Source of the DNA: Candidatus Gastranaerophilales bacterium
Lineage (GTDB): Bacteria > Cyanobacteriota > Vampirovibrionia > Gastranaerophilales > Gastranaerophilaceae
Assembly (NCBI GenBank): GCA_944326525.1
Contig: CALVEG010000001.1
Span: 310,001 to 374,000, forward strand
Length of the DNA stretch: 64,000 nucleotides
Direction: 5' to 3'
Part shown: positions 61,588-64,000 of the stretch, in pieces
How positions within the stretch are numbered: the first letter of the stretch is position 1
Layout: every line of letters begins with the position of its first letter
The notes under the pieces: generated by a model
What the model was told of the DNA's origin: nothing
The model's input: only the letters and a program-made list of their open reading frames with translations
Database searches by the model: none
Program-made: the position numbers and the translations under genes

Positions 61588-63459
61588 ATGGGGAATTTAG
61601 CTATCGACGCAAATGGGAAAGTTTTCGAATCAACTTATCAAGATAGTGGCGTGATTAAAAAGAACAAGGATAAGAATAAGTTAAAAGAAAAAACTAATAA
61701 TTCAGTTATGGTTGAGAGTAAGCCCACTTTACAAGCGGATACTGCAAGCCGTAAAAAAGACGTGATAACGATAGTTAGTAAAGGCGGATTAAAACTTTCT
61801 CCTGAAAGTAGTAAGAAAATAGTTGTTAGTCCAACTTTAAAACCTCTACTAAGTTCGGAGAATGACTCTTTGCTTAAAGAAACAGAGCAAACCGGCCGTT
61901 ATGAATTAAGTTGGGGTGAAATTGGCGACATTGCTTTAAAAAGTAGCGGAAACTTTGTAAAAAGCATGTTTTGTGACGAAAACGGATTCAGCATTGAAAG
62001 GACGGCAATGACCGTCGGAACTATAGCAGCATTAGCTTTTGCTGCTCCTATAGCCGCAAGTTTGGGTGCTAGTGCAGCAGTTGTTGGGGCAGTTGCAGGA
62101 ACTACAAAATTATTAGGTTTGGGTCTTGCAGGTTATATGACTTATAACGGTGGAAAAAATATTGTTGAAGGTACTCAAAAATATTATGAGTCTACAACGG
62201 AGCAGGATGCAAAAAACAATATGGAACAAGCAATGGATGGTGCTGTAGAAGTTACGGCGGCTCTTCCTGCATTCTTGTTTATCAAAGGCGGAGCTAATAA
62301 AGGTAAGAAAATGGCTTCTAAAAATGCAGATCCAAAGCCAGCGGCAGATCCAAAACCAGCGGCAGATCCAAAGCCAGTGGCAGATCCAAAGCCAGCGGCA
62401 GATCCAAAGCCAGTGTCAGATCCAAAACCAGTGTCAGATCCAAAGCCAGCGGCAGATCCAAAACCAGTGTCAGATCCAAAGCCAGCGGCAGATCCAAAGC
62501 CAGTGTCAGATCCAAAACCAGTGTCAGATCCAAAGCCAGCGGCAGATCCAAAACCGGCAGAATCGAAACCTGCGGAAAACAAGCCGTCTGCTACGGATAG
62601 AAAAATCCCCGAAACTAAAAATCTTAGTGATGAGAAAAATTTAAAAGAATTAATCGCTAAATTATTAAATAAAGATTCTAAAAATTCCGATCTGGTAAAG
62701 AGATTTATGGAAGACCTTAAGGATTATAACGATCCAGCTTTCAATGAGTCTGTTATACGACAAACATTAACTGAATCAGCAGATTTGTTAAATTGCGGAT
62801 TAAAAGTTTATGTTGAAAACGGTAAAATCTTCTTAACTTTAGAGGATGGCGTAACCTATGCTGTAAAACTAAAAACCGCGGTAAAGCCGGCAACAGCGCC
62901 GAAAGCAGGCGAGGCAAAGCCAGTGGCAGAGCAGAAAGTTGAAGCTCCTAAGTCAGGCGAGGCAAAGCCAGTGGCAGAGCAGAAAGTTGAAGCTTCAAAA
63001 GCAGAAGAAGTAAAACTGGCAGAGCAAAAGCCGACAGAACCTAAACCTGCGGAACCTAAAGCTGAAGCTGCTGTTGATTACAACAAATCTGTCAGAAGTA
63101 AATTAAGTAAAAGTTCTGATGGTTCTACTAATGAATACTTCTACAATGAAAAAGGTGATATGGTAAAATTGATAGAACGGGATAATACAGGTAAAATAAA
63201 GTATAAAAATATTTATGAGTACAATTCATCCGGTGAAAAAGTGAAATATATTTTGCAAACTTCAGATGGAAGAATTTGTGAAACTTTCTATAAAAACGGC
63301 ACTGAAGCAAAGAAAATATGGAAATTGGATGATGGTATAGTTGAAGAATTATATCCAAAGAGTAAAGACATTTATGAAGGAGTCAGAACATATCCAGATG
63401 GAAGAAAGGTGAAAATACGAGAGGAAAATCGTTACGTCCAAGAGCTTGGAGCACTATAA
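61588..63459 (+). CDS. Unrecognised repeat protein with DPKP tandem array
   Basis: 623 residues. Lys/Asn-rich N-terminus (1-90); a hydrophobic Gly/Ala-rich zone (about 148-195) that may cross or insert into the membrane; 13 hexapeptides DPKP[AV][AS] (248-325); a helical/mixed domain (about 350-430); two 14-residue AKPVAEQKVEA repeats and Pro/Glu stretches (about 440-490); and a C-terminal YD/MORN-like beta segment (EYFYNEKGDMVKLIER, KYKNIYEYNSSGEKVKYI, EGVRTYPDGRKVKI). A surface or envelope role is likely but inferred. Layout (charged lead, Gly/Ala membrane zone, repeats, C-terminal domain) parallels the gene at 16135. Confidence 0.83.
   Translation: MGNLAIDANGKVFESTYQDSGVIKKNKDKNKLKEKTNNSVMVESKPTLQADTASRKKDVITIVSKGGLKLSPESSKKIVVSPTLKPLLSSENDSLLKETEQTGRYELSWGEIGDIALKSSGNFVKSMFCDENGFSIERTAMTVGTIAALAFAAPIAASLGASAAVVGAVAGTTKLLGLGLAGYMTYNGGKNIVEGTQKYYESTTEQDAKNNMEQAMDGAVEVTAALPAFLFIKGGANKGKKMASKNADPKPAADPKPAADPKPVADPKPAADPKPVSDPKPVSDPKPAADPKPVSDPKPAADPKPVSDPKPVSDPKPAADPKPAESKPAENKPSATDRKIPETKNLSDEKNLKELIAKLLNKDSKNSDLVKRFMEDLKDYNDPAFNESVIRQTLTESADLLNCGLKVYVENGKIFLTLEDGVTYAVKLKTAVKPATAPKAGEAKPVAEQKVEAPKSGEAKPVAEQKVEASKAEEVKLAEQKPTEPKPAEPKAEAAVDYNKSVRSKLSKSSDGSTNEYFYNEKGDMVKLIERDNTGKIKYKNIYEYNSSGEKVKYILQTSDGRICETFYKNGTEAKKIWKLDDGIVEELYPKSKDIYEGVRTYPDGRKVKIREENRYVQELGAL
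62329..62562 (+). repeat. 13 tandem 18-bp units (DPKP array)
   Basis: Units GATCCAAARCCAGYGKCA. Units 4-7 (62383-62454) and 9-12 (62473-62544) are identical to the base, including synonymous sites, showing a 90-bp higher-order period from a recent duplication. Confidence 0.95.
62909..62998 (+). repeat. Two 42-bp direct repeats (GEAKPVAEQKVEA)
   Basis: GGCGAGGCAAAGCCAGTGGC occurs twice, 42 bases apart, each followed by AGAGCAGAAAGTTGAAGCT, in the same reading frame of the repeat protein. Confidence 0.9.
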
Positions 63460-63468
63460 TAGAAAAAT

Positions 63469-63504
63469 AAAAAAGGAGTCTGTAGATTTACAGGCTCCTT
63501 TTTA
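63469..63504. terminator. Bidirectional terminator between repeat gene and pnp
   Basis: Stem AAAAAGGAGTCTGTA / TACAGGCTCCTTTTT with one mismatch and a short loop. Confidence 0.85.
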
Positions 63505-63521
63505 GATTTATATTTAATTAG

Positions 63522-64000
63522 CTATTGATTTAAAAGTTGAGCTTTTTCTTCTTCGGTTACACCTTTGATTGTAAGGTTTACTCTGCCTTTTTCATCAATT
63601 TTAATGATCTTCACAATTACTTCATCGCCGATTTTGACGTGTGGTTCAATTGTCTCAATTCTTTCATGGCAGATTTGAGAGATGTGTACCATTCCGTCTT
63701 TTCCGCCGCAAAGCTCTACGAATGCTCCGATTGGGATTATTCTTACAACTTTACCCTTCATAATCATTCCGACTTCGGGTTTGAAGGTTAATTCTTTAAT
63801 CATTCTTTTTGCGATTTCTGCACCCTCTTGGTCGTTTGATGTGATTGTCACAACTCCTGAATCTTGAATATCAATTTCGGCACCTGATGCGTCAATAATC
63901 GCTCTGATTTGTTTTCCGCCGGGTCCGATTACTGTTCCGATGTCTTCAACAGGAATTGTCATTGTAGTGATGCTTGGCGCAAACGGTGAAAGATGATCTG
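63522..64000 (-). CDS. pnp: Polynucleotide phosphorylase, C-terminal part (cut by window edge)
   Basis: The frame is open to the right edge: DHLSPFAPSITTMTIPVEDIGTV and on. Only about 159 residues, the KH domain (IGTVIGPGGKQIRAII) and S1 domain (GMIMKGKVVRIIPIGAFVEL, GKDGMVHISQI, VIVKIIKIDEKGRVNLTIK), are inside; the two RNase PH-like domains lie beyond. 3'-5' phosphorolytic RNA decay, commonly partnered with RNase E, which is also in this window. An ATG at 63962 is internal, not the start. Confidence 0.97.
   Translation of the reverse strand, partial: DHLSPFAPSITTMTIPVEDIGTVIGPGGKQIRAIIDASGAEIDIQDSGVVTITSNDQEGAEIAKRMIKELTFKPEVGMIMKGKVVRIIPIGAFVELCGGKDGMVHISQICHERIETIEPHVKIGDEVIVKIIKIDEKGRVNLTIKGVTEEEKAQLLNQ

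Noticed and set aside
62184-62644. Long open frames on both strands and in other frames across the DPKP array
   Set aside because: An 18-bp repeat without stops stays open in several frames. The real gene continues on both sides with domains; the shadows are pure LALD/GSAA/QIQSQ repeats.

Overview
The window reads as a chromosomal segment of a non-photosynthetic relative of Cyanobacteria, most likely Vampirovibrionia/Melainabacteria, order Gastranaerophilales. The basis is AT-rich DNA with Shine-Dalgarno-led genes, a Ycf23 (DUF561) gene typical of cyanobacteria and red-algal plastids, a cyanobacterial-type RNase E beside a TIGR03960/DUF2344 radical SAM gene, type IV prepilin-like proteins, and many unrecognised proteins of the kind common in that order. 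No photosynthesis gene, rRNA, tRNA, CRISPR array, insertion sequence or prophage was seen. The lineage call is an inference from gene content.

Layout. 1-4.4 kb: 3' truncated ilvC, a double-GNAT protein, two zinc MDR dehydrogenases, a small protein. 4.6-5.5 kb: rplU-rpmA. 5.5-12.7 kb: a division/cell-wall run murF-mraY-murD-ftsW-murG, with murG fused in frame to folC. 12.6-19.4 kb: membrane glycosyltransferase, ycf23, exported trypsin-like protease, a TDT-repeat protein, ilvE, an MlaE-type permease. 19.4-27.8 kb: a degenerate PilB/GspE-like ATPase with a response regulator, a tandem pair of unrecognised paralogues, a histidine kinase, two large unrecognised proteins. 27.9-38.2 kb: rel/spoT, DUF167, two small proteins with an N-terminal FG signature, a six-histidine leader peptide with attenuator in front of an unrecognised membrane protein, family 4 UDG, an AGCS symporter, HD-GYP, RDD and panE. 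38.3-47.4 kb: LysM protein, the radical SAM-rne-two small membrane proteins operon, an exported protein, purA. 47.5-57.4 kb: double M16 protease, DUF378, gap, radA, a secreted protein, a BlaI-type repressor pair, a REP-like repeat cluster, a pilin-like gene with a consensus promoter, an XRE regulator. 57.5-64 kb: etfA-etfB, a four-cysteine protein, an NfnA-like flavoprotein, a PfkB kinase, a repeat-rich protein and truncated pnp.

Themes. (1) Peptidoglycan precursors: MurF, MurD, MraY, MurG and FtsW are encoded in order. (2) Signalling and pili: response regulator, histidine kinase, HD-GYP phosphodiesterase, PilB-like ATPase and prepilin-like proteins. (3) Electron transfer: NfnA-like and EtfAB subunits in one operon. 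(4) Regulation: most genes have a clear Shine-Dalgarno, but at least eight lack one and have a -10 hexamer ending 6-7 bases before the ATG, which suggests leaderless mRNAs. The most striking item is the histidine attenuator at 31.4-31.7 kb: six His codons, a 13-bp antiterminator and an intrinsic terminator, placed before a gene with no recognisable link to histidine synthesis.
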